NCBI RefSeq assembly: GCF_003049665.1
Contig: NZ_PYWM01000021.1
Coordinates: 33,777-97,776, forward strand
Source: Lysinibacillus mangiferihumi
GTDB taxonomy: Bacteria; Bacillota; Bacilli; Bacillales_A; Planococcaceae
Reading direction: 5' to 3'
Length of the DNA stretch: 64,000 bases
Positions 33,748 through 43,405 of the stretch are shown one piece after another. The position numbers and the translations under genes are program-made. Below the pieces are notes generated by a model. That model was not told the DNA's origin. It saw only the letters and a list, made by a program, of their open reading frames with translations, and searched no databases. Numbering within the stretch: the stretch's first letter is position 1; every line of letters starts with the position of its first letter.

Positions 33748-36435
33748 ATGGATGATAATGAAATTATTGAGAAACATAAGATACTTGATTCAATCCTGCA
33801 TCAAAGTGACGGCTTTCTTTGGCAAGATATATTTAGAGCTTTAGGAAGTGGCATCGTCATTACACTGAGTTGGTTAAATCAGTTACTAGAAGACATAGTA
33901 ACGAAGATTATTACACTTAATGATTTTTACTCTACTGGTGCAGTGGGGGAATTTATGGATAAAGCGCGACCATTGATATGGGTCGTTTTTTTTATTGCTT
34001 TAATTATATTGGGCTTCCAGTTCATGACGAATAAGATTGAGAAACGTAATGAAGTACTGCTGAATATTATTATGGCTGTTTGTTTTATTGTTGTGATTCC
34101 AGATTTAATGTCCAATATGGATGAAATCATAGATGTAGGAATTGAACAAATGAATCCTGAAAAGCAAACCCTTGCTAGTAATATGGTTAAAAGTAACGTA
34201 GCAGATATTCTTTATTATGCTGAACATGATTTTCAATTTTCGAGTAGTACACGTGGAGATGAAAATAGCCCTCCACGCCCTGCTAGTAAAGAAGATAGCT
34301 CGATTGGAACAACCGATTATACTTATGCAAACCGTTTTTCTAATACTTCAGCTTTACATGTACCTTTCATGCAAAAACTTGACCTACATGAAGATGACGG
34401 ATGGCTCTTTAAAGAAGATTGGGTGAAGCAATTAAGCGATGATGCAAAAGAAGTTTTATCTACAAAATCTGTTCCAACAGGCGTTGGAGATGGCTATCAA
34501 GTAGAGGAGCTACAAAAGAATGCTGTACCAATGACGAAAATTGGACGTGAAACCTACTATCGTTATCATGTAAATTGGCTGCCTTTAATTGTGTCATTGT
34601 TGGTTACTTCGATTGCTTTAGGGATCACAGTGATTAAAATTGGACGAGCTATTTTTGATTTAGCTTTTCATCAAATTTTTGGCATGTTCATTGCTGCTAG
34701 TGACATCACAGGTGGGCAACGAACGAAGAAAGTTTTAGTGGAAATGCTTAATACCTTTGTTGTGATATTTATTATGACCATGTTACTCCAACTATTTATC
34801 TTATTTGTAAATTGGACGAATGGTTTGAAAGCTGAAATAGGGATGCTTGGTGTGATTCTATTAATGATTGCTGGAGCCTGGGCATTGATAGATGCCCCTG
34901 ATATTGTACAGCGCATGCTTGGAATCGATGCAGGGTTGCGTAATGGCTGGCAAGCTATGATGGGAGCTTATGCAGGAGGCAAAGCATTGAGTGCTGGCGC
35001 TGGGGCAGTCAAAAAAGGTTTAGAATCAGTTGGAGCTGCCACAGTAGGAGGTGCCAATATGATGAAGAGAGCTGTCGAAGGAATGAGTTCTGAAACACCG
35101 GAAGAGCTAAGGAATAAGCAAGGAAGTCGAGTTGCTGTGCCAGAAATGCCTGGTAATACAAATGGAAATGATATTCAGAAAGCTGAAACACAGGGGCAAA
35201 TTGGTGATTTAGGTGAATCATTAGAGCCTTTACCGCCTTTCAATGAGGCATATTCGAATCAGGTAGCTGCAACAATGCAAGATTCTGAACCAATCCCATC
35301 TACCATTAGTGAAGCTGCTTCAGAAGGTATAAATACAAGAGCAGACCAAGTAGAATCTCAACAAACAGGTATTCCAATTCAAGGAAGTCATGGAACGAAT
35401 CTAAATAGCAACCAACTTCAAAGGGGGGATTTATCGTCTCAAATGAATCCATCTGAAAAAGGTGCTACACAATCTCATGGAGATGTTCAATCAGGAGTAA
35501 TTTCTCGTCCAGAAAGTAATCCTATAGCAGCAAATGGTGAACCTAGTCCATTGAGCAGCTCATCAACAAGTCAAAGTGGAAATGTTCAACAAGGAACAAT
35601 ACAACGACAAGAAAGTGAGTCAATTCCAGCTAGTGGTGCTCCTATTCAGTCAAGTACACCAGGAGTGATAACACCATCAAGTACAGGAAATGGTCAAACA
35701 AGACCGACACCGCGCCAAGAAAGCGAACGAATTTCAACAAGTGGAGTTCCAACTCGTGAAAGTACACCAGGGGTGACACCGCCATTAAATACAGAAAGTG
35801 TTCAGCAAAAAGGAACGGTACCACCGCCATTAAGTACAGGAAATGTTCAGACAGGATTGGCACCGCGCCAAGAAAGTGAACCAATTCCACCAGGGGTGAC
35901 GCCGCCATTAAATACAGAAAGTGTTCAGCAAAAAGGACCGGAACCAGCGCCATCAAGTATAGGAAATGGTCAAACAGGGACGTCACAACGCCAAGTAAGT
36001 GAACCAGTTCCAACAAGTGGAGTTCCAAATCGGCAAGACAGTATAATCATTCCGTCAAATACTTCTGGAATGACGTCAGCAAGTCAAGAAAGTGTTACAC
36101 AACGTCCTGGATCTGGATTGAATAGTTCTAGTGGACCAACAAGTGGCACAAATACAGTCCAACACGAAGCGAGAGTGCCAGTAGCAACTGACGCAGGAGC
36201 CGTACAAGTTAATTCAACACCAAAAATTGAACGAGCTAGTTACGGACATAAACAAACGGTCCATCCAAATACAATTGTTGGTGGAAATCCATCTGTACAG
36301 CGGTTGAGAGAGCAAGTCACAAGAGCAGGTAATAGTGGTTTTACACTTGGGCAAAACATTAGACGTGTGGCTAACTCTGTTAAACCTTCTGATAAAAAAG
36401 AAAAAAGAAATAATCAAGGGAGTGATCATAAATAA
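33748..36435 (+). CDS. VirB6/TrbL-like channel protein with long disordered tail
   Basis: The 895-residue protein has several transmembrane helices (about 70-90, 105-120, 275-300, 330-365 and 375-395) interrupted by an extracellular domain (about 125-270). This is the arrangement of Gram-positive VirB6-like channel proteins. A Gly/Ala-rich GAYAGGKALSAGAGAVKKG follows the last helix. From about residue 440 the protein is low-complexity Ser/Thr/Pro/Gln with degenerate repeats (GVTPPLNTESVQQKG twice). It starts after GAAGGGAGGAGCCGATA. Its stop overlaps the next start by one base (TAATG). The tail could bind other cytoplasmic components. Confidence 0.75.
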   Translation: MDDNEIIEKHKILDSILHQSDGFLWQDIFRALGSGIVITLSWLNQLLEDIVTKIITLNDFYSTGAVGEFMDKARPLIWVVFFIALIILGFQFMTNKIEKRNEVLLNIIMAVCFIVVIPDLMSNMDEIIDVGIEQMNPEKQTLASNMVKSNVADILYYAEHDFQFSSSTRGDENSPPRPASKEDSSIGTTDYTYANRFSNTSALHVPFMQKLDLHEDDGWLFKEDWVKQLSDDAKEVLSTKSVPTGVGDGYQVEELQKNAVPMTKIGRETYYRYHVNWLPLIVSLLVTSIALGITVIKIGRAIFDLAFHQIFGMFIAASDITGGQRTKKVLVEMLNTFVVIFIMTMLLQLFILFVNWTNGLKAEIGMLGVILLMIAGAWALIDAPDIVQRMLGIDAGLRNGWQAMMGAYAGGKALSAGAGAVKKGLESVGAATVGGANMMKRAVEGMSSETPEELRNKQGSRVAVPEMPGNTNGNDIQKAETQGQIGDLGESLEPLPPFNEAYSNQVAATMQDSEPIPSTISEAASEGINTRADQVESQQTGIPIQGSHGTNLNSNQLQRGDLSSQMNPSEKGATQSHGDVQSGVISRPESNPIAANGEPSPLSSSSTSQSGNVQQGTIQRQESESIPASGAPIQSSTPGVITPSSTGNGQTRPTPRQESERISTSGVPTRESTPGVTPPLNTESVQQKGTVPPPLSTGNVQTGLAPRQESEPIPPGVTPPLNTESVQQKGPEPAPSSIGNGQTGTSQRQVSEPVPTSGVPNRQDSIIIPSNTSGMTSASQESVTQRPGSGLNSSSGPTSGTNTVQHEARVPVATDAGAVQVNSTPKIERASYGHKQTVHPNTIVGGNPSVQRLREQVTRAGNSGFTLGQNIRRVANSVKPSDKKEKRNNQGSDHK

Positions 36436-36749
36436 TGTATGAAATTCCAAAAGAGATAAAGTCAAAACCTCAAATTGTTGGATTAGAAATAAAGGAGTTA
36501 ATCATTTTATTGGTTAGCTTCTTTCTTTTTTTTACGGTATTACGAGATTTAGTGCATGGCATTTTAGTAATTCCGTATTTACTGGTCGCTGGTAGTGCAT
36601 TGTTTTGGATGGTAATGCCCTCTAGGAATAATCCACGCCTTAAAAATTACATGTCTCTTTATTTGTATTTTAAACAGAACAAATACACCTATCATGCGAT
36701 AGATAGCAAAAAGATAATCAATGATTACTTCTATAGAGAGGAGGAATAA
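36435..36749 (+). CDS. PrgI/DUF5592-like (VirB3-type) membrane protein
   Basis: The 104-residue protein begins YEIPKEIKSKPQIVGLEIKE and has two helices (about 22-38 and 42-60) followed by a soluble tail. This fits the PrgI/DUF5592 family, the Gram-positive counterpart of VirB3 that always sits before VirB4. It overlaps the VirB6-like gene by one base and is followed by a small hypothetical gene and virB4. Confidence 0.7.
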   Translation: MYEIPKEIKSKPQIVGLEIKELIILLVSFFLFFTVLRDLVHGILVIPYLLVAGSALFWMVMPSRNNPRLKNYMSLYLYFKQNKYTYHAIDSKKIINDYFYREEE

Positions 36750-36750
36750 C

Positions 36751-37389
36751 GTGAGTAAAGAGGAGATTAAGCCTATTATTGTGCCCTCCTATACAGAGGA
36801 GAAAAAAAGTGAAAAAAGCCTTTTAGGAAAAGTACCCTTTCTTCAAAAGAAGAAAAAACCAAAGAAAAAAACTGTGAAAAAAGAACAGGTTTTACGCAAA
36901 ACACCTATGATTATGCCATTTATTGATATAACAGAGGATTATATAGTCCAAAAAAACTGCGTCATGGACATTCTTAAAATCACACCAAAAGATGAACATT
37001 CTTTAACAGATTTAGATTTACAGCGTCTAGTTTTAGAAAAAGTTCGCTTTTATCGAAGCTACTTTACAGCGCATAAAATTGTAGGATTAAATTTCCCATC
37101 GAACACAGAAAAGCAAAGACGATATTGGATAACGAGAAAGGAAAAAACCAAAGATTCACTGCGTCTACGCTTTATTAATCGAAAAATATTTGAACTAGAA
37201 TTTGTGGAGCGTGAACGAGCGAATCGTGAGTTCTTCTTGTTTATTTATGCTGAATCCCCGCAAATTTTAGAGGATGAGAAAAAACAAGTAATAAGAGGGC
37301 TACGACAATCCTTCCCCTTAGAAAAATTATCAATTGAGAAGAGACAAGATATTTTATTTATATTGGCCAATCAAAATTCAAAATTATAA
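36751..37389 (+). CDS. Transfer protein between VirB3-like and VirB4 genes
   Basis: The 212-residue soluble protein starts at GTG 36751 because GAGAGGAGGAATAAC precedes it; the ATG at 36721 lies in the previous gene. It has a Lys-rich N-terminus (KKKKPKKKTVKKEQ) and then a compact domain with DITEDYIVQKNCVMDILKI and LVLEKVRFYRSYF. The domain resembles the N-terminal, non-ATPase part of VirB4-like proteins (TraC-like), so VirB4 function may be split between this gene and the next. That is inference from position and general pattern. Confidence 0.55.
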   Translation: MSKEEIKPIIVPSYTEEKKSEKSLLGKVPFLQKKKKPKKKTVKKEQVLRKTPMIMPFIDITEDYIVQKNCVMDILKITPKDEHSLTDLDLQRLVLEKVRFYRSYFTAHKIVGLNFPSNTEKQRRYWITRKEKTKDSLRLRFINRKIFELEFVERERANREFFLFIYAESPQILEDEKKQVIRGLRQSFPLEKLSIEKRQDILFILANQNSKL

Positions 37390-37410
37390 ATGAGAGGAGG
37401 AAATTTGATA

Positions 37411-39366
37411 ATGAAGTTATTGGATCGTATTAAGAGAGATAAACAGTCAGATACGCTGAAAATCAATAAGCAAGAAAAAAACTTTAATCCAGCCTTTTTA
37501 GCAGCTATACAGCCTCAAGGTGGTATTCAGTTCAAGGATAAATACATCCAAAAAGGAGATGGCTATGAAGCTTGTATCCACATTTGGGACTTCCCAACTT
37601 CTGTGTCAAAGCTATGGTTAGAAAAAATATTCTCCATGCGCGATGTAATTGTGATAATGGATACTGGAACAATGCCTAAAGATGAGACAGTGAGTGCCAT
37701 CAATAAGAGTATGTTAGAGCAGATTGTACGTTTTTCAAGTAGTAAGCATCAATCACAGAAAATGGATGCGAAAAATAGTTATCAAGAGTTAGAGAGACTC
37801 TATCAAGAAATCTCACAAATGGGCGAGGTTGTAAAGCTTGTTGACATTCGTTTGTTTGTACATGCAAAAACCATTCATGAGCTGGATCAAAAAGTACAAA
37901 CAGTTCAAACAGATTTAATATCGTATGGATTTAAAGGGGGCCTTTTCCTAAACGAATCAAGTTGGGAGTGGCAATCCCTTTTTGTTTCTTATGAGGAGCA
38001 ACAAACGTTTCCTAATAAGCGAGAAGGGAAAGGCATACCAGCGCTGACGTTAGCAGCTGGCCTTCCGTTTCATTTTTCTGAGCTAAATGATCCGAGAGGT
38101 AGTTATTTAGGGACAACTTTTAGTGGTGGAAATGTGATTTTTGACATTTTTCATCATGATAAAAAGCGTCGTTTTTACAATGCAGTAGTTGCTGGAACGA
38201 TGGGGGCTGGGAAGTCAACATTACTTAAAAAGCTCACAATGGATAATGCTTGTCGAGCTAATTATATTCGAGGCTTTGATGTAACTGGTGAATTTAAAGT
38301 ATTAGTGGATGAGGCTTTAAGTGGTCATTACATTAGCTTGGATGGCAGTCAAGGAATTATTAATCCATTGCAAATTTATCGTGTGAAGGATGGGGATGAT
38401 CAAAAAAGTGAAGAGCTAAGTTTTATGCAACATCTTTCAAAAGTATCAATATTTTATCAATATTTAGCTGGTTATCCATCTAGTGAAGACCTTGAAGAAT
38501 TTAAAAAAGTATTACGTTCATTTTATGTATCATTAGGATTTGAAGAAAAAATGGAAACGACAGGTGTTACACAATTGTCAAATGAGGAGTATCCAATCTT
38601 CAGTGATTTTTTACATTTTATTCGAGAAGAATTGTATGAAAATATTCAAAAACGTATTATTCGGTCAGAACTTTCCATGACTAGGGCCAATCGTTTAGAA
38701 AAAATTGAATTAGTGATTGATAACTTAGTTAACAGCTATGCCTATCTTTTTAATGGTCATACATCCATTCCATCATTCTCAGATGAGCAGGTTATCTTTT
38801 TCTCTGTACGTAACCTCATTGGCCTAGAAAAGAATATTTTTAATGCTCAGATGTATAGTGCATTAACATTAATTTGGGATAATTTAATTCAAATTGGAAC
38901 ACCACAGATGAAAGCAATTTATGAAGACCCGAATTTCGATGAAGATGATGTATCAAATTTCTTCCTAGTATTAGATGAATCTCATACATTTATTAATTCT
39001 GAAAATTTATTAGCTGTAGATTTTATTACAAGGTATGAACGTGAAGCACGAAAATATTTTGGTGGTATTGTACTTGCAAGTCAGTCTATACGAGATTATG
39101 TTCCAGAGCATGCTGATACAGAAACAGTTGCAAAAATTCGAACTTTATTTGAGTTGACACAATACAAGTTCATTATGCAACAGGATGCTAATACATTAGA
39201 TGCTTTAAGAACAATTTTTGAAGGACAAATTAGTGAAAGCGAATTGGCAGAGATTCCGCAATTTGAACAAGGAGATTGTTTATTATCTATTAATGGCGTT
39301 GGCAACTTAATGTTTACTGTCGAAGCATCAGATGAAGAAGTGGCCATGTTTAGAGGAGGAAGGTAG
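37411..39366 (+). CDS. virB4: VirB4-type secretion ATPase
   Basis: The 651-residue protein starts at ATG 37411 after GAGAGGAGGAAATTTGATA; the ATG at 37390 contains the ribosome site itself. Walker A is AGTMGAGKSTLLKK (about 262-275) and Walker B is FFLVLDESHTFIN (about 517-529), followed by RYEREARKYFGGIVLASQSI, the VirB4/TraC motif. The N-terminal half (HIWDFPTSVSKLWLEKIF) is the membrane-associated part. VirB4 is the ATPase essential in all conjugative secretion systems. It ends two bases before the next start. Confidence 0.9.
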   Translation: MKLLDRIKRDKQSDTLKINKQEKNFNPAFLAAIQPQGGIQFKDKYIQKGDGYEACIHIWDFPTSVSKLWLEKIFSMRDVIVIMDTGTMPKDETVSAINKSMLEQIVRFSSSKHQSQKMDAKNSYQELERLYQEISQMGEVVKLVDIRLFVHAKTIHELDQKVQTVQTDLISYGFKGGLFLNESSWEWQSLFVSYEEQQTFPNKREGKGIPALTLAAGLPFHFSELNDPRGSYLGTTFSGGNVIFDIFHHDKKRRFYNAVVAGTMGAGKSTLLKKLTMDNACRANYIRGFDVTGEFKVLVDEALSGHYISLDGSQGIINPLQIYRVKDGDDQKSEELSFMQHLSKVSIFYQYLAGYPSSEDLEEFKKVLRSFYVSLGFEEKMETTGVTQLSNEEYPIFSDFLHFIREELYENIQKRIIRSELSMTRANRLEKIELVIDNLVNSYAYLFNGHTSIPSFSDEQVIFFSVRNLIGLEKNIFNAQMYSALTLIWDNLIQIGTPQMKAIYEDPNFDEDDVSNFFLVLDESHTFINSENLLAVDFITRYEREARKYFGGIVLASQSIRDYVPEHADTETVAKIRTLFELTQYKFIMQQDANTLDALRTIFEGQISESELAEIPQFEQGDCLLSINGVGNLMFTVEASDEEVAMFRGGR

Positions 39367-39367
39367 C

Positions 39368-39973
39368 ATGCAGCGTTCTACAAAATCGAAATTTGTTTTA
39401 TTACTACTAGTTGGTTTGGTCATGTTAGCATTCATCATTAAAATGTTCTTACATGATGATAAGGATAAAGATGATCCTGGTTTTGAAGGAGATAAAGACT
39501 ATATTTATACAAGCCCTGTAGAGGGTGATAAGCCACAATCGGAGGCAGAAACGAACAAAGAGCAGAATGTACCGGTTGGGAATACAGAAGTAGATTACGA
39601 GGCCGAATACACCACAAAATTTGGAGAACAAAAGATAAATGAAGCAAGGCAATTAGCTGAAAAAGTGATGCGTGCTTGGCTAGAAAATAATACAGACATG
39701 GAGATGTGGGAGGAAATTTCTACAGCTCCATTTTTTATTGTAGCGAAAAATGAGTTGCTTGCCCCAATGGATCAATTGACAAGAAAGGTGAATTCACAGG
39801 AAGTATCCGCAACAAAACCTTCAAGTAATAGTGACATAAAATTGATGATTTTTGTAACGTGGGATTTGCTATCGGATGGCAATAAAGTAAAAGAACAATC
39901 CAACATGTACGAATTAACATTAACTCTTTCGGAATCTGGAAAGTGGTTAATAAAAGAGTTGAATCGAGCATGA
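39368..39973 (+). CDS. VirB8/TcpC-like candidate, single-pass membrane protein
   Basis: The 201-residue protein starts at ATG 39368 after AGAGGAGGAAGGTAGC. It has one N-terminal helix (about 9-25), an acidic linker (HDDKDKDDPGFEGDKDY) and an outer domain of about 110 residues (ARQLAEKVMRAWLENNTDME, then ELTLTLSESGKWLIKEL). The size and topology fit NTF2-like VirB8/TcpC proteins that build the channel outside the membrane in Gram-positives, though sequence similarity is too low to be sure. It overlaps the hydrolase gene by four bases. Confidence 0.5.
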   Translation: MQRSTKSKFVLLLLVGLVMLAFIIKMFLHDDKDKDDPGFEGDKDYIYTSPVEGDKPQSEAETNKEQNVPVGNTEVDYEAEYTTKFGEQKINEARQLAEKVMRAWLENNTDMEMWEEISTAPFFIVAKNELLAPMDQLTRKVNSQEVSATKPSSNSDIKLMIFVTWDLLSDGNKVKEQSNMYELTLTLSESGKWLIKELNRA

Positions 39974-41019
39974 AGCAACTAATAAATTATTTTGGCAAGC
40001 AGGTTGGTAAAAAAATTTTAGTATGGATAACAGGCTCATTAGGGCTTTCTTTCTTTGTAGTTGTAGGTGTTATTTTGGTGGCAATTATTATGATAATTGG
40101 TGCCATTGGCGGTTCAGTGAATCATTCATCGATAGGTGGAAATGGTTTATCTGCTTGTTCGGTGACAGGAGAAATTGATGAAGCTAGTTGGAATGCAGCC
40201 TTTGCTAATGCAGGGGCTTTTACTGGCAAAGGCGATTTATTTATTGAACTTGCACAACAAAATGGCATCGATCCTGTGCTTGCAGCTGCTATTGCATTTC
40301 ATGAAACTGGTCGAGGAACTTCAAATGCAGTCGTTAATAAAAACAATCCTGGAGGCATTATGGACCCAAGTACAGGATGGTCAAGATTAATGCATTTCGC
40401 CACGCTAGAAGAAGGTTTGGCGTACACAATGGCTAATTTAAAGCGTCGAATCATTGATGATGGATTATCTACAATTGAAGATTTGGGCGCAGTCTATGCG
40501 CCTATAGGGGCTGCAAATGACCCAAATGGTTTGAACGCACATTGGGTTCCTACCGTTACGAAATTTGCAAGTGAACTTGGTGGATTAACAATGAATTGCT
40601 CTCCGGTAGGCTCACAAGTTGTAGGGAATGAAGTATTCAAAACGATATTAAATGAGATGTTAAAGTACGAAGGTTGGCCATACGTTTGGGGTGGTTACAA
40701 TCCAAATATGGGCTTTGATTGTTCAGGATTAATGCAATGGGGATACGCAAAAGCAGGTATCAAATTGCCACGTACAGCGTACACACAATATAAATTTGCT
40801 CAACCAATTACTCGTGATCAATTACAACCAGGCGATTTAATTTTCTTTAAAAGTGCCGATTACGCACCAGTGACTCACGTTGGTATATATGTAGGAAACG
40901 GAAAAATGTTTAACTCACAAAATGCAGGAGTACGTTATGACGATGCGTTAACTGGCTATTGGGGTTCAGTCATTGTTGGTTATGGGAGAGTAGCAGATTT
41001 CTCTGATACTAGCAAATAA
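39970..41019 (+). CDS. Bifunctional cell-wall hydrolase of the transfer system (VirB1-like)
   Basis: The 349-residue protein has an N-terminal helix (about 16-45) anchoring it in the membrane. A glucosaminidase/lysozyme-like domain follows (NGIDPVLAAAIAFHETGRGT with a likely catalytic Glu, then NNPGGIM). The C-terminal domain is NlpC/P60: the active-site Cys is in GFDCSGLMQWGYAKAG (about 254-269) and the His in THVGIYVGNG. The pair opens peptidoglycan locally for the mating channel, as VirB1/TcpG-like proteins do. I chose ATG 39970, overlapping the upstream stop (ATGA), over GTG 39943. Confidence 0.85.
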   Translation: MKQLINYFGKQVGKKILVWITGSLGLSFFVVVGVILVAIIMIIGAIGGSVNHSSIGGNGLSACSVTGEIDEASWNAAFANAGAFTGKGDLFIELAQQNGIDPVLAAAIAFHETGRGTSNAVVNKNNPGGIMDPSTGWSRLMHFATLEEGLAYTMANLKRRIIDDGLSTIEDLGAVYAPIGAANDPNGLNAHWVPTVTKFASELGGLTMNCSPVGSQVVGNEVFKTILNEMLKYEGWPYVWGGYNPNMGFDCSGLMQWGYAKAGIKLPRTAYTQYKFAQPITRDQLQPGDLIFFKSADYAPVTHVGIYVGNGKMFNSQNAGVRYDDALTGYWGSVIVGYGRVADFSDTSK

Positions 41020-41035
41020 GGGGGTATCAATTCAG

Positions 41036-41959
41036 GTGAAATTAAAAATAAATAAAGGTATGGAAAACAAATTTTATTTTAGCTTGATGCTCTTTTTGAT
41101 CGTCAGCTTTTTGTTTTTCTTCACATCTAAATGGTGGATGTATGATGACAATCCATTAAAACAAACTCCATTTTTTAAAGAGATAACCGGCTTAGATCAA
41201 ACAACACTCATCCTAAATAAATGGAGTTACAATCCAAAAACGAAGTTAATGGAAGTGATGTTTGAGACAAATCATACAGGTACAGATACGGTAAAACCAA
41301 CATTTGCATTTGCAGCAAAAGCATCTAAGTCGTTAGAAAGTTATCCGGTGAAAATTGTTTACGAGCAGGATAATCAGTATGTCGTGCATATTCAGAATGT
41401 ACCGGAAAAATATAAGGTTATTGGTCTGTTTGTTAAAGAAATACGTGATCAAAAGTTACTTGAAAGTGAAGCCAGGGACAAGTTGATTGCTGAAAAAGGA
41501 AGTCAAACTGCAACAGATAAATTAGATATACCTAAGCCGAAAGAGAAAATTTTAGTGGGTGATTATCGCAAAATCTCTGTTAATCCCTCATTAAAAAAAC
41601 AATCCAATGTAGATTATCAAATAGCATTTGTCGAACTGGAAATGAAGCAAATTGCGAAACAAATTATGACATTAGAGAAGGACCAATTACCACTCCAAGA
41701 TGAAATCATCAAAAACATTCGAGGAGAGATACAGCAATTAGAGAGTGAGCTTGTTTACAAAACGGAAGCCGAAAAGCAAGATGTTCGTCGTCAAATTGCA
41801 CAAAAAGAAACCTCTATTGAAAAAATAAAAGAGAAGCAACAGCATTACAAAGAACGCATTCAGGAATTGCAAAATAAGCATGAGAAGTTGATAGAAAAAA
41901 TTGAAATAATTCGCTCTGGAGCCAAGAAAAAGAATGCAATTGAAGACAAATCTGCATAG
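41036..41959 (+). CDS. Membrane-anchored coiled-coil transfer protein
   Basis: The 307-residue protein starts at GTG 41036 with AAGGGGGTATC upstream. One helix lies at about 16-31, then a domain of about 120 residues (KLMEVMFETNHTGTDTVKP), then a long coiled coil from about 200 to the end (QQLESELVYKTEAEKQDVRR, and QHYKERIQELQNKHEKLIEK). It is the last gene before the oriT-like stretch. It might bridge the membrane complex and the relaxosome or the wall; function is not known. Confidence 0.6.
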   Translation: MKLKINKGMENKFYFSLMLFLIVSFLFFFTSKWWMYDDNPLKQTPFFKEITGLDQTTLILNKWSYNPKTKLMEVMFETNHTGTDTVKPTFAFAAKASKSLESYPVKIVYEQDNQYVVHIQNVPEKYKVIGLFVKEIRDQKLLESEARDKLIAEKGSQTATDKLDIPKPKEKILVGDYRKISVNPSLKKQSNVDYQIAFVELEMKQIAKQIMTLEKDQLPLQDEIIKNIRGEIQQLESELVYKTEAEKQDVRRQIAQKETSIEKIKEKQQHYKERIQELQNKHEKLIEKIEIIRSGAKKKNAIEDKSA

Positions 41960-41969
41960 ATTATTCGTT

Positions 41970-42175
41970 GAATAGTATGTAGAAAACATATAGAAACGAA
42001 TAAATGTTTGTATAGAAAATATATAGAAATGCACTTTTTTATGGGGACACCGAAATACTAGGCTCTGCCTAGTCTATCACCCCAAGTGATAGCAGATTTC
42101 CCTTATGCTCTTTCTCACAATAGCCTGCGGTTTGCAGGCTATTTTCAGTTTCGCCTCTTTTAGAGACGAAACGCT
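41970..42175. other. Candidate origin of transfer (oriT) with clustered inverted repeats
   Basis: A non-coding gap before the relaxosome genes contains two AT-rich direct repeats (GTAGAAAACATATAGAAA and GTATAGAAAATATATAGAAA), then ACTAGGC-TCT-GCCTAGT (42057-42073), directly followed by CTATCAC-CCCAA-GTGATAG (42074-42092), AATAGCCTGC-GGTTT-GCAGGCTATT (42119-42143, also terminator-like) and GTTTCG...CGAAAC (42148-42172). Dense inverted repeats beside relaxase and ribbon-helix-helix genes are the hallmark of oriT. The nick site is not identified. Confidence 0.55.
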
Positions 42176-42214
42176 CTTTGCTCTGGTGATTTTACAGTAA
42201 AGGAGGTGCTTACA

Positions 42215-42508
42215 TTGGCTGAAATAAAAGCACGTGTCGATCCAGCAATCAAGAAAAAAATAGCAAGCATGGCCAAAAAAAAGAAGATGACACAAAATGC
42301 TTTTATCAATCTTCATTTGGAACGGATAACGACTCCAAATTTATTTCAAGAAGAAAAAAATCGCTTTGAAGAAATGCTGGGGATGCATATAGAGGTGTTT
42401 GCGACATTTGCAAAATCGAATGATAAGTTACTGAAGACGCTTATTTCAATCGAGGGTGTTTTAAATCGCGAAGTTCAAAAAGTTATTGAGCAAGAGGTGA
42501 ACGAATAA
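42215..42508 (+). CDS. Relaxosome accessory protein 1, ribbon-helix-helix type
   Basis: The 97-residue basic protein starts at TTG 42215 because AAAGGAGGTGCTTACA precedes it. The N-terminus AEIKARVDPAIKKKIASMAK is a typical ribbon-helix-helix strand and helix, followed by TQNAFINLHLERITTPN and a coiled C-terminus. It overlaps the next gene's ATG by one base. With the following gene, which has the same layout, it likely binds oriT and assists the relaxase. Confidence 0.65.
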   Translation: MAEIKARVDPAIKKKIASMAKKKKMTQNAFINLHLERITTPNLFQEEKNRFEEMLGMHIEVFATFAKSNDKLLKTLISIEGVLNREVQKVIEQEVNE

Positions 42509-42843
42509 TGGGGGATATATTAGTTCGAGAAGTCGATGAATTAGCAATAGATAAAATTGAAAAGGCTGCAAAAAAAGCAAAGGTGTCACGCCAGGTTTAT
42601 TTAAAATCATTGCTGGAACGAATAGCCTACTATGATGTGTTCATTGAAGAACGAGATCGCTTTGAAAAGGTTGTAATGGCTTCTCAAAAACAAATGGAAC
42701 AATACCTACTACAACAAAGTGAACTATATGAGCGTGTATCACGAATTGAATCGATGTTGTACTTACTATTAGACAGTGATGAGGAAGAAATACAGCAGCA
42801 ATTAATTGAAGTGGTCGGAAGGGAATTGAAGCAAAATGAGTAA
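42508..42843 (+). CDS. Relaxosome accessory protein 2, ribbon-helix-helix type
   Basis: The 111-residue protein resembles its upstream neighbour: a strand-helix start VREVDELAIDKIEKAAKKAK, then SRQVYLKSLLERIAYYD, matching TQNAFINLHLERI in the first protein, and a helical C-terminus. The two are probably old duplicates forming hetero- or homodimers at oriT. It overlaps the third gene by eight bases. Confidence 0.65.
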   Translation: MGDILVREVDELAIDKIEKAAKKAKVSRQVYLKSLLERIAYYDVFIEERDRFEKVVMASQKQMEQYLLQQSELYERVSRIESMLYLLLDSDEEEIQQQLIEVVGRELKQNE

Positions 42844-43306
42844 TGAAAATAAGAAACAACAAAAAAATCTCTTCTTAACTGAGTCCACTATTAAAAAAAT
42901 TGAACAGTTAAAGATTGATAGAAAATTATCCTCACACGGGGCTGTTATTGAGTATCTTGTTGATTCTTATTTTGCAAATGAATCTTCTCAAAATCAAGCA
43001 TTACTAACTGAAATAGATGCAATAGTGTTCCAACACTTGCAGCGTGTCTTTGAGCCACTAACAGAGGATTTAAAGCGAGTACGAGTAACAGGTAATGTTA
43101 TTGATCGTAATACTCAAATGTTGCTTGAATTTTGGAATCACTATTTTATTATGACAGATGCAAAAAAATTAGGTTCAACTCAACGTTATAAAACTATACC
43201 TTTTGAAGAGGCAGAGGCATTAGTGAAAGAACGTATTGCACATAATCGCCAAAAGAAATTAGATTGGGAAGCAAAAAGAAAACCTTCAGATAATCAGGAT
43301 AAATAG
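42836..43306 (+). CDS. Relaxosome accessory protein 3, MobC-like
   Basis: The 156-residue protein begins KNLFLTESTIKKIEQLKIDR, a ribbon-helix-helix-like segment, then SSHGAVIEYLVDSYFAN and a helical region (VFEPLTEDLKRVRVTGNVID). Size and order (three small DNA-binding proteins, then relaxase) fit MobC-type accessory factors. It lies 100 bases upstream of the relaxase gene. No known family was recognised with certainty. Confidence 0.55.
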   Translation: MSNENKKQQKNLFLTESTIKKIEQLKIDRKLSSHGAVIEYLVDSYFANESSQNQALLTEIDAIVFQHLQRVFEPLTEDLKRVRVTGNVIDRNTQMLLEFWNHYFIMTDAKKLGSTQRYKTIPFEEAEALVKERIAHNRQKKLDWEAKRKPSDNQDK

Positions 43307-43405
43307 GGGTGATACATTTTAGTTAATCAACTCACAAAGATTATTGAGCAAAAATATTAGAAAAGATTCTCTATTTACAGGTGAGTTTTTTTCTTTAGAA
43401 GGAGC

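Noticed and set aside
35642..36028. 128-codon minus-strand frame
   Set aside because: It mirrors the Ser/Pro/Gln-rich repeat tail of the VirB6-like protein and is Leu-rich low complexity with no start site.
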